A stretch of 64,000 bases of DNA from Anthonomus grandis grandis (lineage: Eukaryota > Arthropoda > Insecta > Coleoptera > Curculionidae): NCBI RefSeq assembly GCF_022605725.1, contig NC_065557.1, positions 23,687,256 to 23,751,255 of the forward strand, written 5' to 3'. This document shows, piece by piece, positions 11,290 to 22,041 of this stretch; within the stretch, counting starts at the first letter, position 1, and each line of letters opens with the position of its first letter. Below the pieces are notes generated by a model. That model did no database searches. It worked only from the letters and a program-made list of their open reading frames with translations, and had not been told where the DNA came from. The position numbers and the translations under genes were made by a program.

Positions 11290-12740
11290 ACCAAAACATA
11301 ATAAATTTTGTTATAGATATTCTTTCAAATATAAAAAACCCTGATGAATTAACACAAAACCTAAAATTTATTTCAGAACAGCTACTTTATTATGTTTAAC
11401 ATGGAGGAGGTATAGATATTCACCTAGCACCATCATCTTATGTTCAATTTTATTTACTATCAGTTTATTATAAATATTTACAAAATCATGCCCCTCTTAT
11501 ATTGCCTTTTCCCAAAACAGTAAAAAACATTTGCAATATATTTTTAACAGATTCACATATTGATGAAAGAACATTTTTATTAACCTATGCTCGGAATATT
11601 TTTTGGTACCTAACAGATAACTCTAGCTAATTTAGTACCTAATAAAAATTCATTTTGACCTGTTTAGATTATAAAGGAGGCAATACTGTAGGAATGTTCA
11701 AGTTTCAAAGAAGTTATTCATATATGTTCTGTGTCCAGAATAAATTCCAAAATGTTATATCAGTTTATCAAAACAATAATAGAAAATTTAGAGGAAATTG
11801 GTTACCTAGTATTTTGTAGAGTTAGTGCTAATACTCGTAATGTAGTAAATAGTAAGGCAATGAGTAATTTTTTATCCTTTTATAAACTCAGCATAGTTTA
11901 CCTACCTACATCCTATTCATCCAGCAAGACCTCTATTTTATTTTTTTGACAGAGTTCATTTATTGAAATATATTACTGCCTTAATTCAAAACCTGATCAA
12001 ACATTTTGATTTTGAGACAGGTCAATTCAGCTGATTTTGTTGCCATTATATGGACATGGTGAAAAATTGTAAATGTAGAAACTCCCCTTAAGGAAAAACA
12101 TTTATTACATGTAAGTACCAGGCATCTTTCACCAAAATAATATTAGCAGTCTCAAATGATGATCCTAAAATTTATTTTTTTACAAAAAATGTAGTGCATC
12201 AAATTCTGCAAATACCCTAAGTCGACAAACATACACATCATTAAGTTATGGACCATCCATGGATTTCTTTAAGTTGCTAAATACTGTTTAACTGAGTTAT
12301 GGATTATGTATTATTAGGCAATTAGCAGGTGAGCATTACCATATCTTTGTTTGTCAGCTATATGAATCAGAAAAAAGGCCTAAAATTTAATCTATATTAT
12401 CACTAAAATCTAAGTATTATGGAAATATTGATGGAAACAATTTTTTTGAACCTTATGGCGAGACCCTGGGTGATTTTCAGTTTGTAGATACTCATTTAAG
12501 TTATTCTGACCAGATTAATAGTGTGTTATCCAAAATCGTAATTGAAGTCTTAGATACTTAAACTGTAAAACCTGAGTTGCCAGTAATAACTTATTTGAGT
12601 GGATATTGCTGCTATATGACTTTAAAAAAACATAAGTGCGATTTTTTAAAGAAAATTTTATCCAACCTTGTATTGTAGAAGATTCTTATAATCTAATTCA
12701 ATCCGTAAGTCGTGGCGCTCTTTTATATATGCGTTTAAAA
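11290..12740 (+). pseudogene. P-element/THAP9-like transposase remnant
   Basis: Several blocks across shifting frames match the P-element transposase family as I know it: HAPLILPFPKTVKNICNIF with HIDERTFLLTYARNIFWYLTD (11490-11630), LDYKGGNTVG (around 11665), YQFIKTIIENLEEIGYLVF with SKAMSNFLSFYKLSIVYLP (11755-11915), a following FF(D)RVHLLKYI, and near the C-terminus LSGYCCYMTLKKHKCDF and SRGALLYMR (12590-12735). P elements cut and paste with 8-bp duplications; I cannot locate terminal repeats or duplications. It sits between two halves of one LINE, so it inserted into that LINE. Many stops; not functional. Confidence 0.72.
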
Positions 12741-12749
12741 ATCTATATA

Positions 12750-13347
12750 AGCTAAAAAAATATATTCCCTCTAGACAAAAGTATTTGTTGTATGACACTT
12801 AGTTCTGTCTCTTTTTGATTATGGTGACACTGTATACAATAATTATTTGCTGTTATACGAAAAAAGAATGATACAAAAGGTACAAAATACCTGTCTAAGA
12901 CTTTAATCTTTCTTTTAATATAAGTTTTAGAGAACGCATTACACTACGTATGAATAGAGCAAATATTTTAAACATGGAACCGGAGAAAACTTCATATGCA
13001 TAATTTTATTTACCGTATTATAAATAATAAGCCTCCTTATTTAAGAAATATTTTAAGACCTGCCAGTCATAATCACAACACTAATCACAAATTTTAAATC
13101 ACTCAGCATCATACGGCATCCTTGCAACGCTCATTCTGTCCTGCCCACTTGTGGAGCCAACTGCCGGAACAGATCAAAACATGTAGCAGGAGACGTTTTT
13201 CAAAGCATGTCAGATTAAAGTTAATCTGTGAACAAGGTTCTCAGGCTTAGTAGAATCATACATGTCATTAATAACACGACATGCTGACTTCAGCGTCATC
13301 ATAATCATTTTTTTTCTTTCTTCGCTTTTCCCGCGGCCAGGCTACCC
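12750..13347 (+). pseudogene. LINE remnant, C-terminal part and 3' region
   Basis: Continues the LINE begun at 8864. It encodes LFDYGDTVYNN, KRMIQKVQNTCLRL, a segment with RMNRANILNM, then IYRIINNKPPYLRNILRPASHN near 13010-13070, the usual C-terminal region after the RT in Jockey/CR1-type elements. A 3' untranslated region follows to 13347, where the Harbinger element is inserted. Stops and shifts interrupt it. Confidence 0.8.
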
Positions 13348-14627
13348 TTAGGCTGGTTTCAAACGGTACCATATCGATACCTTCTATAGCGCGCGATAAA
13401 TGATCGCGATATTGATTTTACACTAAAATTCATATTTTTGAATGAGCCGTTTTCGTATATAAGCAATACCATAAAATATATGGTGACGACGACGCTTTAT
13501 GGCGTGTGCACGCGATTTGTCGTAGCCGATCGAGAGTTCTAGCCGTGACACTGGTTTCGTGGCGTCAAAATTGAAGCCGAGATTTGGTCGCGCACGCCGT
13601 ACAGTGGAACGACTAAGTGGAGATACCGCGGGACCTAATATTTTACATTTTACAAGATAATATTTTTTTTTATTATTACGTATTTTTAGGTATATGATAA
13701 ATGTTTTAAATATTTTTTATTATTTATTTTATTGGAAAAATATACATAAACGGTGTTTCAAATTCGTCTACCCTCAAAATACGAAAATGGATAATTTACC
13801 CCAAAGTTGCATATTATTCACTTGTAAAAGAATATGCCATATAAAAAAATATATATATTTTATATGGTTTTGAAGATTATCGAAAAAAAAACAAATTTTC
13901 AAAAACTTAATCTTGACACTTTTGTGGGTTATCTTGGTTGCTATGGGAAAGTTTTTGCTGTATTACTTTTTCGTAAAAATGTTAATGCCGAAAACAAAAT
14001 TAGGTAGGTACCTACGCCAAATTTTTGTTGCTTATTTAAAAAATCGAAAATTTGAATGATTCCGAAGATAATCAAAAAAAACAAAAAAAAAAATTTTAAA
14101 TCCATTTTAATTTTTTCTGAGCTTAAACAGGAACGCAGCAAGAGGAAGGCATTATTCTAAATAAAATTAAGATTGTCAAATGTAAGTTAAAAATAAAATT
14201 GTTAATTTACCCACCTAATTTAAATACCAAATTTTTATTCTTTTTAAAACTCAAAGCGAGTATCAAAATAGGCCGTTAGTTTCAAATTTTAAATGCGTAA
14301 TCTTACTATAAACTACAATAATAACTGCAGTAAAATATTATTTCGAATCAACGCAAAATATGTGCCCCAGCGCGGAATTTTTGCCATCGCGATGCGGTCG
14401 TCGCCTCGCATGATTTCGGCTTCTGTTGTGAGGTATCGATGGAAGCGGGGATAAGTGTCCAGGCTAGAACTATCGATCGGCTACGGATTTGTTCTACTAA
14501 AATCGCGCCATTTTTTGTCATCGCCATTTTTTTAGCAATAGATGTCTTATGCGATCCTACACACTACTCACCATATATTGTCGTGATTTATCCAGTTTCA
14601 TTTGGACAGCGTTGCGTGTTGGTCAAC

Positions 14628-16818
14628 ATGGCGAAAAAAAATACGAAATACACTTATGACCCGCTAAGTCTGATCGAATTAATTGAACAAAGGCCATGTC
14701 TATGGGATAAAATAATAGACGATTATAAAGATCAAAAACAAATACATGGAATTTTTAATAGATAGTTTTGACAATATGCAAGAAGACGAAAAAGTGGAAG
14801 CAAGTAAGACACAGTTTAGTTCTAAATAGTATAAAATTTATATTCATAAATCTAAATTTAATTTTAGTGTTAGTTTGTTAAACAAAAGCTTTTGGCATTT
14901 TAAAAGTTTTGCAAGGTTTATTGTAATATTTTTACGATTTTATTTAATATTATATACCATAAAATAGTTCTCTAAATTATATTTTTCGTCTGCAAATGTT
15001 GGTCTAATCATTCGTCGTTAATAAGGCAAAAATAAAAATAATTAATTTAAAATGAAAGCATGTTTATTTAATTATTAATTAAATTTAACTGGAAACATAA
15101 CGTATAATAAATTATATTTTCGTCATTTGCCAAGGAGCCGGTTGGACTTATAAAATATGTTGCGAATGCATCTCTTACGTCATTGGCATGCCTTCCACCT
15201 CTGACAGCTCCGCGCTGGGGAAGGTTTTGTAATACTGTAGTATGTAAAGCAATATCCATGTCAATCTGGCGAAATCCACCTTTTTGACGAACCACATTGT
15301 GTAAAATTTTAGCAGCTTTAACAATATCTTTAGCGAATGCTTTAAAAACATTTAGCGGTCTATGAAAAATTCTCCTTTTGTTGGTTAATATACCAAACGA
15401 ACATTCCACAAACCTTCGTGCTCGTGTTAAACGGTAGTTGAAAACCATTTTTTTTGACGCTTAGATTATGTCGCCCAAAACGCCGTAACAAATCTTCACT
15501 TAAATGGAAGGCCTCATCCTCAACCAAGGCAAATGGCAAGCTTATATTTGCATCTCTTAAAATAGATTGGTTGGGAATGTTCAGAGTGTCATTTTTTAAG
15601 TTTTTATAAAATACGGTTTCTTGAAAAACCGAGGAATCACAATCTTTTCCATAAGCTCCTATGTCAACATACACAAACTTATACTCGGAGTCCGCAACTG
15701 CCATTAGAATTATGGAGAAATAATGTTTATAATAATAAGATCATGGAGCCACTATGTCGGAATTTTTGAACTTGAATGTGTTTTCCATCTATAAAAAAAA
15801 TATATATTTTGAAAATTTCACATTTTCAAACAATATACTGAAATATTCAACCAGTCTTGGTTGAATATTTTTTGGGAAGATGTTGGGAAGTATTCTTCTC
15901 TAAAATGATTCCATAATTCTTGGCAAACCGTTCGAACACATTCACTTATTGTAGAAATACGTAACCTATAGGTATAATGTAGGTCCGTAAAAGTATTTCC
16001 ACTCGCTAGGTATCTGTAAACAATATTATCAATAAGATGATTCAATTTTTAATTTTAATTCTAAAGCAAGTAAAAACTTGCAATAGAAAATCTTACTTAA
16101 GAGAAATAGTCAAAAAAAAGCATATTATATTGTGCAGATTTTTTGACCGCCATCGTATAACTTTCCAAAACACATAAATATATTTTTTGCAGGAAAAGCC
16201 ATCAATGATAAATGGAAACACATTAGAGATGCTTTCGCAACTTCATTAAAAAAAAAAGAGCGGGGATAAGCGACCTAAGAAGTACGTGTACTTCGACCAA
16301 CTGCAATTCTTGCTGAAGATTTTAGAGAAAGATGATACCGCTTCTAGTATTTGCGACAATACCGATAATCAACAGAGTGACGGTGAAGAATCATCTTTGT
16401 TGAATCAAGGTAAAAGTACACAGCCATGACCAAGTTCTTCTTTCTCTAGAAAACGAAATAAAATATCAGAATTGGATGAAACAGATCGATTTTAAAAGCT
16501 ATAGAAGCATCTTCTCAAAATCGGCCTCCTCCAGAAGAAATAGATGAAGATACAGCGTTTTTTAAATCTGTAACATCTACGGTAAAAAACTTTACAGAGG
16601 ACGAAAAGCTAGAATTTCGTATGGAAGTACTAACATTGATTAAAGAAATTAAAGGAAAAATATACGAATGTCAACTCAGACCTGTATCAGTAGGCTCTTC
16701 TCACCCTACGTCTACATCTCATTAGTCATCTTATCTAAACCAGACACCGGAATATGGGTACCACTCCCCAAGAGATTATGTACTTCAGGATTTATCAGCG
16801 CATAATAATTTTCAATAA
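14628..16818 (+). pseudogene. Harbinger accessory gene: MADF-BESS protein, two exons, broken
   Basis: Exon 1 starts with ATG at 14628 (an upstream in-frame start at 14439 is less likely) and encodes a MADF domain start: LIELIEQRPCLWDKIIDDYKD. After a frameshift near 14745 it reads MEFLIDSFDNMQEDEKVEA to a GTAAGA donor (exon end 14803). Exon 2 begins after TTTTTTGCAG at 16193 with KAINDKWKHIRDAFATS, then after a poly-A slip near 16255 KRPKKYVYFDQLQFLLKIL, completing the MADF. A BESS-like motif FFKSVTSTVKNFTEDEKLEF is near 16555-16615. A TAG at 16723-16725 interrupts the tail, which continues in frame to TAA at 16818. In these transposons the MADF/Myb-like partner helps the transposase bind DNA and enter the nucleus. 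Confidence 0.82.
15068..16045 (-). pseudogene. Harbinger (HARBI1-like) DDE_Tnp_4 transposase, broken
   Basis: The N-terminal part is at 16045-15818 (NHLIDNIVYRYLASGNTFTDLHYTYRLRIS, split here only for description). The catalytic core is at 15704-15360, with VYVDIGAYGKDCDSSVF and FALVEDEAFHLSEDL. A frameshift near 15440 leads to FNYRLTRARRFVECSFGIL and KAAKILHNVV (15448-15068). The second and third acidic residues, ED in VEDEAF and E in FVECSFG, are visible; a stop lies in the region 15705-15800. The whole gene lies antisense inside the intron of the MADF-BESS gene of the same transposon. Confidence 0.88.
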
Positions 16819-17343
16819 CTTCATTTCCAATATTCATAATTAAAATATTATATTATTTGTAAAGTTAGTTAGAATTAACTTAATTTACTTAAGAATTAAT
16901 TTACGTTATTTGTAATAAAAAAATAAACGTTGCTTACCTTCTAGTTTAGTCTAATAAACGCTCCAGTAGGTAATTAAAAGTTTCTGGGCTCATCCGGAAA
17001 TAATTGAAAAATTTTTCTTTATGTTGAAGCAATTTTTCAAAAAGTGTATAAAAAGCCCCATCTATGTATCTTGCTTGTAACAAAGGATGTATCCAGAATT
17101 GCCGAGTTTTGTTAAAAGCACAACGTCGTTTTTTTTCTTCTCCTAAAAAGAAGCGCTAATAAAGCTACACGTCTTTAATCCATGGCACTTTGGAACATAC
17201 TGAACTCGGCAACAACGCAAGATCTGTTAGGTATATTATATGGTAGCTTTTTATACTTGTGTATGAAAAATAAATACCATATCGCTACCATTTATCGCGC
17301 GCTATAAATGGTATCGATATGGTACCGTCTGAAACCAGCCTTA

Positions 17344-18960
17344 CTGTCGCCCATCGCTTCTGCCTCTCATGTTTTTATTGCTAATTTTTTGTTTATTTCA
17401 TAATTTAACATTATATTTCTTGTAATTGTTTTAAATTCTTTCATAGATTAAATACTTATGATTGTGCTTGCATCTGCCATGCATTGATTCTTCTTTAAGG
17501 TTAGTTTTATTTAGAATTATTTAGTTGTTTTGTTTTTTATGTACAGGATTGTTCACAGATTAATATAAGGAGGATGTGAAGCAGTTTTTTTTATAATCGA
17601 TAAACTGTCCTTTTCCTCATGCTGCCTTCTTTTTTCATAAAATGTATTCTTTTTTTTATTTTTTTGACTAAACGATTTTGTTGTTGTCGTTGTACAATTG
17701 TCAAAGTACTTTTTAATGACTAATGATCTGGTGTACTCTTCTTATTGGCTAATCCATAATTTAAATTTTGCACTATACTGACGATGTGCATTATAAGTGA
17801 AGAATACATTTTCGACCATTTTTTCCTTTATTAAAGAACTACTAAATCACATATTGCAGTTATCCCGTTGATTATTAACAGATTTAGAGTTAATCCAATC
17901 CAATTGAACCACCTCCAAAGCTCCTTTCTTAAACTGAGCATTCTATAAAGCGTTCGTTTAGTGGTCTCTAAATTCTAACACGTCAGTAGTCACGTTACTC
18001 TATATTTTTCTCATGAGTATATGTCCGTGGCTTAAAGAGGCTTTAGCGGGTCTTTTTGGATTACGTAGGGTTTAAGCAGAACCAGTCGTATTTTATGAAG
18101 TGGATATCCATAAAGCCGATGTTTTATTACAATTTTATGTAGAATTCGGGCTCTGGTTATTACAGTACGACTGAAATTTTACTTTTATGTTTCTGCAGTA
18201 AGTCGTTTTAAAGATGCTTCTTAGATCAAACTAAGTGCCTTTGAGATTTAAAGATTTTCTGTAAGATTTACTCTCTTAATGCCCTTTTAAACATAATATT
18301 TAAATTTTAAAACTTTACGTAAATATAGACAGAAATATGTACAAACAAAATAAGCATTTGATAATAAATTTATGATGTTTTGATTTCATTTATCTAATAC
18401 CAAGAAAACTAAACACAAAACATATTGTGCGTTCTAAAATATATAAATAATGTTAATTTTTTAATATCGTAGTGATCAAAATAAATGTTGTGGCTTCATA
18501 ACAAAATTATGTAATACAAGACGCGTGAATATTGAATGGACAAATTATGTAGGTTTAGATATTTCTTTGACAATTGTAACTGATATTTATGTCCGGTGAA
18601 AAAAGTTAGATTCCTATACCATTTAACATTATTTTTACATTTACAGAAATAGGATAAAACTATATAACGAGAAAAATTTGTCTGAAAAAAATTTGTCTCG
18701 TAAAAGCTGTGCTATAATATATTAATAATAATAATAGATGTGTAATTAAAACTTTAAACAAAATACAATAGATATAAGGAAAAGAATGCACATTTTGCAA
18801 AATTAACATACATTTTACCATAGAATTTCAATGCACTTGTGAAGGGAAAAATGAAATTAAAATGTTTATTAAAATTATGACCTTATCAAACTCGAAACTC
18901 TATAAAATACCCTAATCTAATCGTAAAAATACTACACCCTATTATACGAGTATAAAAATA
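17344..18960. other. LINE 3' end, then non-coding sequence
   Basis: The first ~200 bp (to about 17560) are probably the continuation of the LINE 3' untranslated region beyond the Harbinger insertion, since the TTA flank joins it to 13347. After that I see no gene, repeat or motif I can support up to the gypsy remnant. Confidence 0.45.
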
Positions 18961-18989
18961 AGTTTAATAAACAAACTAACTAGAAATAC

Positions 18990-19640
18990 CAGTTGGTTTT
19001 CATAAAGTTTACCACAATTCTCAAATAAGTTTCAAATATGCGATAAAATTTTTCAACCATTCTATCAGATTGAGGGTGTAGCGAGGTTTTGGCGGTTGTT
19101 AGTGATTCCCAGAAAGTATTGGAATATTCGTGACTCAAAGTTCCTTTCTTGATCTGAATAGGTATATCTCGATGGATCTAAATCTTCATACCCCATTCTG
19201 GAATAGCGCTGCAGCTACCATGGTTGCTTATAGGTTCCAAATGGAATAAACCTCGGGCCACTAAATAAAGGAATTCATAGCTTCAGGAGCATATCCATTT
19301 CGCTAGCTACTACTAAAAAGAGGTGCTGCTACGTCTATAGCAATTTAATCAAAGATGGCAGCAACAAGTTCAATATCTTCATGACTGTTTAGCCAGTACA
19401 ATCTTTCTCTCACTTTTGCCAACGTCTTACTAACTTCAAAATAGCCTCATCAAAAAAAACTCTGTCATGGACAGCTCCAAAAACTTCTGGAATAGTTTTT
19501 TTGATATGTCCTTTTCTTTCCATTTACTCTCTCGCATATTCTTTTTAATAATTCATCTTGTATAAGCAATGAATTCTATTGAGACCAGTAAGATCTGGAA
19601 ATTTGTTAGCAATATCTTTTTATTTTGGTTTTGTAATTTC
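18990..19640 (-). pseudogene. Ty3/gypsy integrase remnant
   Basis: Minus-strand reading, in shifting frames, gives the ordered landmarks of a Ty3/gypsy integrase: VPEVF(GA)VHDRV and LAKVRERLYWLNSHEDIEL (zinc-binding/linker region), IAIDVAAPL (start of the catalytic core), WPEVYSIWN with ATMVAAALFQNGV, SDQERNFESRIFQ (catalytic region), then LHPQSDRMVEKFYRIFETYL near 19085-19035. Integrase inserts the reverse-transcribed element into chromosomal DNA. Stops and shifts are frequent and no LTRs are visible, so this is an old fragment. Confidence 0.88.
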
Positions 19641-19894
19641 TCGAGACTTCAGTTCATAAATAAGGCTCTAATACTGGGTCTCACACTGATCCTTGTTTAA
19701 ACTAGTTGCCTCCCACTCTATAGGACTGTTAGCCAATATTAATAATAAAAAAGTTAATTCTTTAAATGAATATTCAAGAAGTATTTTGATACTCTGTACT
19801 TTCATTACACCTAAAATTAGAGATAATTTATTATATTGTTACTTAGAACATTGATACAGAACTGTTATTGTTACTTAGAACATAGAACAGGCTA

Positions 19895-20400
19895 TTAGCA
19901 TTAGCGTGGAACTGTGGGTAGTTGTTTGGTTGCATCATCTCTGATGCAAGGATGCCCAATGCTTATGTAGAAATGACAAAAAAAACACTTTATAGTATCA
20001 TAAAAATTTGTCACGTTTTTATGTTGACAGGCCCAAATAAAATACTATTATTCCTTTATAATATATGAAGCGTGTTTTTTAATAAAATAATATGATAAGA
20101 TTCTCTTTAAAGAAGTCAATATTTAAAGTTAAATAAATATAGATAACGTATATTAGAGAAAAGGGCAACAACATCGCAACGCCGCTCGATCGCATTATTG
20201 ATTCTACCGACATAAGGAATCTTTACAAATGATGTCGTCAAAAAATATGTAGATGATAAATATCTATCAATATATTATGCTTTAAATATAAACAGTATTA
20301 CCGTTTATGAACTCTATGCGCTTTTTTAAAGTACTTCATTAGAATAAATGTACCTATCTAATAAAAAACATTTTTATGAATATTAAATATTTTATAATTA
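19895..20400 (+). repeat. Dispersed repeat, copy B
   Basis: Same-strand partner of 409-930, diverged by substitutions and small indels but collinear throughout. The best-conserved block is around 20140-20200 (CAACAACATCGCAACGCCGCT). Its boundaries are approximate. It lies just after the gypsy remnant on the left and abuts a MITE end fragment on the right. Confidence 0.8.
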
Positions 20401-20407
20401 ATATATG

Positions 20408-20627
20408 AAAATGAGCCTTTAAAATGAGCTGTCACTTAACCCCCACTCCTATTTAAGATTTTGAGGGTGGTTGAAATCCTCCCCCCCCAAGAGGTTGATG
20501 TTAAGGGGTTGAAAGTATTAAAAAAAATTGGCCCTCTAAAGTCAAAAATCTGCGGGTCCGAGCATTTTTTAAAATTAAAAAAAAAAGAGCCCCAAACCTT
20601 GCTGGACTGTTTTCGATGGCCACCCTG
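20408..20627. mobile_element. MITE fragment with one CACCCTG end
   Basis: Contains ATGAGCCTTTAAAATGAGC, a run of C's and ends GATGGCCACCCTG followed by TATA, i.e. one mariner-type end with a TA flank. The opposite end is missing. The two antisense ORFs across it are chance readings. Confidence 0.5.
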
Positions 20628-20629
20628 TA

Positions 20630-22039
20630 TATTCATATTATATTATCTGTGTTGGACTTGTATACATAGTGATTCAATTAATTTAAAACCAAATATATGA
20701 AATATAAAAGAAAAAGTTTTAACTTAATAATACTTGGGGGAAAACAAATGGCAACATTTTTATTAACATTGACAATATTTTTATGGTTTTTTAAAGTTTT
20801 TTTTAAAAATATTAGTGTATATGTTCTTATACTTTGTTGTACGTAGCAACTCTTGTTTGGACATTTATAACACCGAATAAGAATGCCTTATATCTTTTTT
20901 TAGACTGCCATCGAATAAAAATAGTCGAAAAATAACGCAGGCAAGAAAACTCATTACAATCTGAAGCTTTCCAATATCATAACAAATATTGCTTATAGAA
21001 ATTTCGAAACTCCAAAGAAGCAGATGGACTTACAGCAACTGCTGCTTATTTTAATCAGTAATAACAGTAAATCGCCATTCTCTTTTGTTCAGCTATATAG
21101 TTCTATTTGCTGTAAACTCTTTTACAACAAGTGTAACAGCATCAACTAATATTCATCGACATTCACCATTCAATAAAGTAATAGCATCTCAACTTTCTTT
21201 AGGATAGAAAGATTTTTTAATAAAATTATGTTTTTTCTCCAAATTGTTACTAGAAAATACCGTCTAGGTACCTTTTTTAGGCACCTACCCAAAAAATTGG
21301 TAGGAGTATGTAATTTTTTATTTGATTTCAACATAATTTTTAACTTTTATTTATAATATTTTTATAGTATTTTACCAAATTGAAGCATCTAGGCATTACA
21401 CTCTAAGAATAAAATTTAAAATAAAAATTACTAGATATTAAATTTTTTTTGGGGTCATGGGTTTTTAAATAAGGTAAGTTACTATTATATATTTCAGACT
21501 ATGAAAAATATACCAATAAAAAAATTGTATACAACATCGATACAAAAAAATTTTTGGTAAAAATGAAAACTTACTTTTAGTGATAATATGTCTTAAGAAA
21601 AATTCATTTTAAACATTTCATATACTGTGTCTACCTTATATTATTCCTGCTTCAGGACATTCTGTTATTATCTATAATATTTTGTCATTGCATGTAGATA
21701 TGTTTACAAGAACATATTTCAATATATTTATATTATTTTCGTAAGAAATTTTTAAATTGATCTTTTGAGGACCATAATAATATTTTGTAAGTGTAGCTCA
21801 GAGGTCAATTATTGCTTTATCTTTCACATAAATTATAATGAAAAAGACAAATATGTATTATAAATGATTTTTGTGAAACGCTTGTTTTTTGAAAATAAGA
21901 ATATAATGTACCATGTATATTATGTATATTCATAACAGTCATAATTGATCTGGGTATAGTCTATATATACCCAGTAAGTATAGTCTATGATATAGTCTAA
22001 AGGTTACTTGCCTTGAGATATTTATTTACGAAAATAATA
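20630..22039. other. Non-coding, AT-rich region
   Basis: No supported gene. Around 20870-21220 the composition is less extreme and resembles decayed coding DNA, but I could not read a known motif on either strand. Confidence 0.4.
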
Positions 22040-22041
22040 TA

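Larger units (their letters stand above)
13351..17340. mobile_element. Complete PIF/Harbinger transposon, 3.99 kb, TTA target duplication
   Basis: Terminal inverted repeats of about 60 bp start GGCTGGTTTCAAACGGTACC on the left (13351) and end in the near-complement on the right (to 17340). Subterminal AGCGCGCGATAAATG also pairs. The element is flanked by a 3-bp duplication TTA (13348-13350 and 17341-17343), the expected Harbinger target size. It carries the two-gene set of this superfamily: a DDE_Tnp_4 transposase (minus strand, 15068-16045) and a DNA-binding MADF/BESS gene (plus strand, 14628-16818). It sits in the 3' region of the older LINE. Confidence 0.9.

Noticed and set aside
20436..20700. 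Overlapping ORFs on both strands
   Set aside because: Both cross a MITE fragment with C-runs and A-runs; no codon pattern or homology.
21780..21830. tRNA-like start (GTAGCTCAGAGG)
   Set aside because: Resembles an A box, but there is no B box or cloverleaf downstream.
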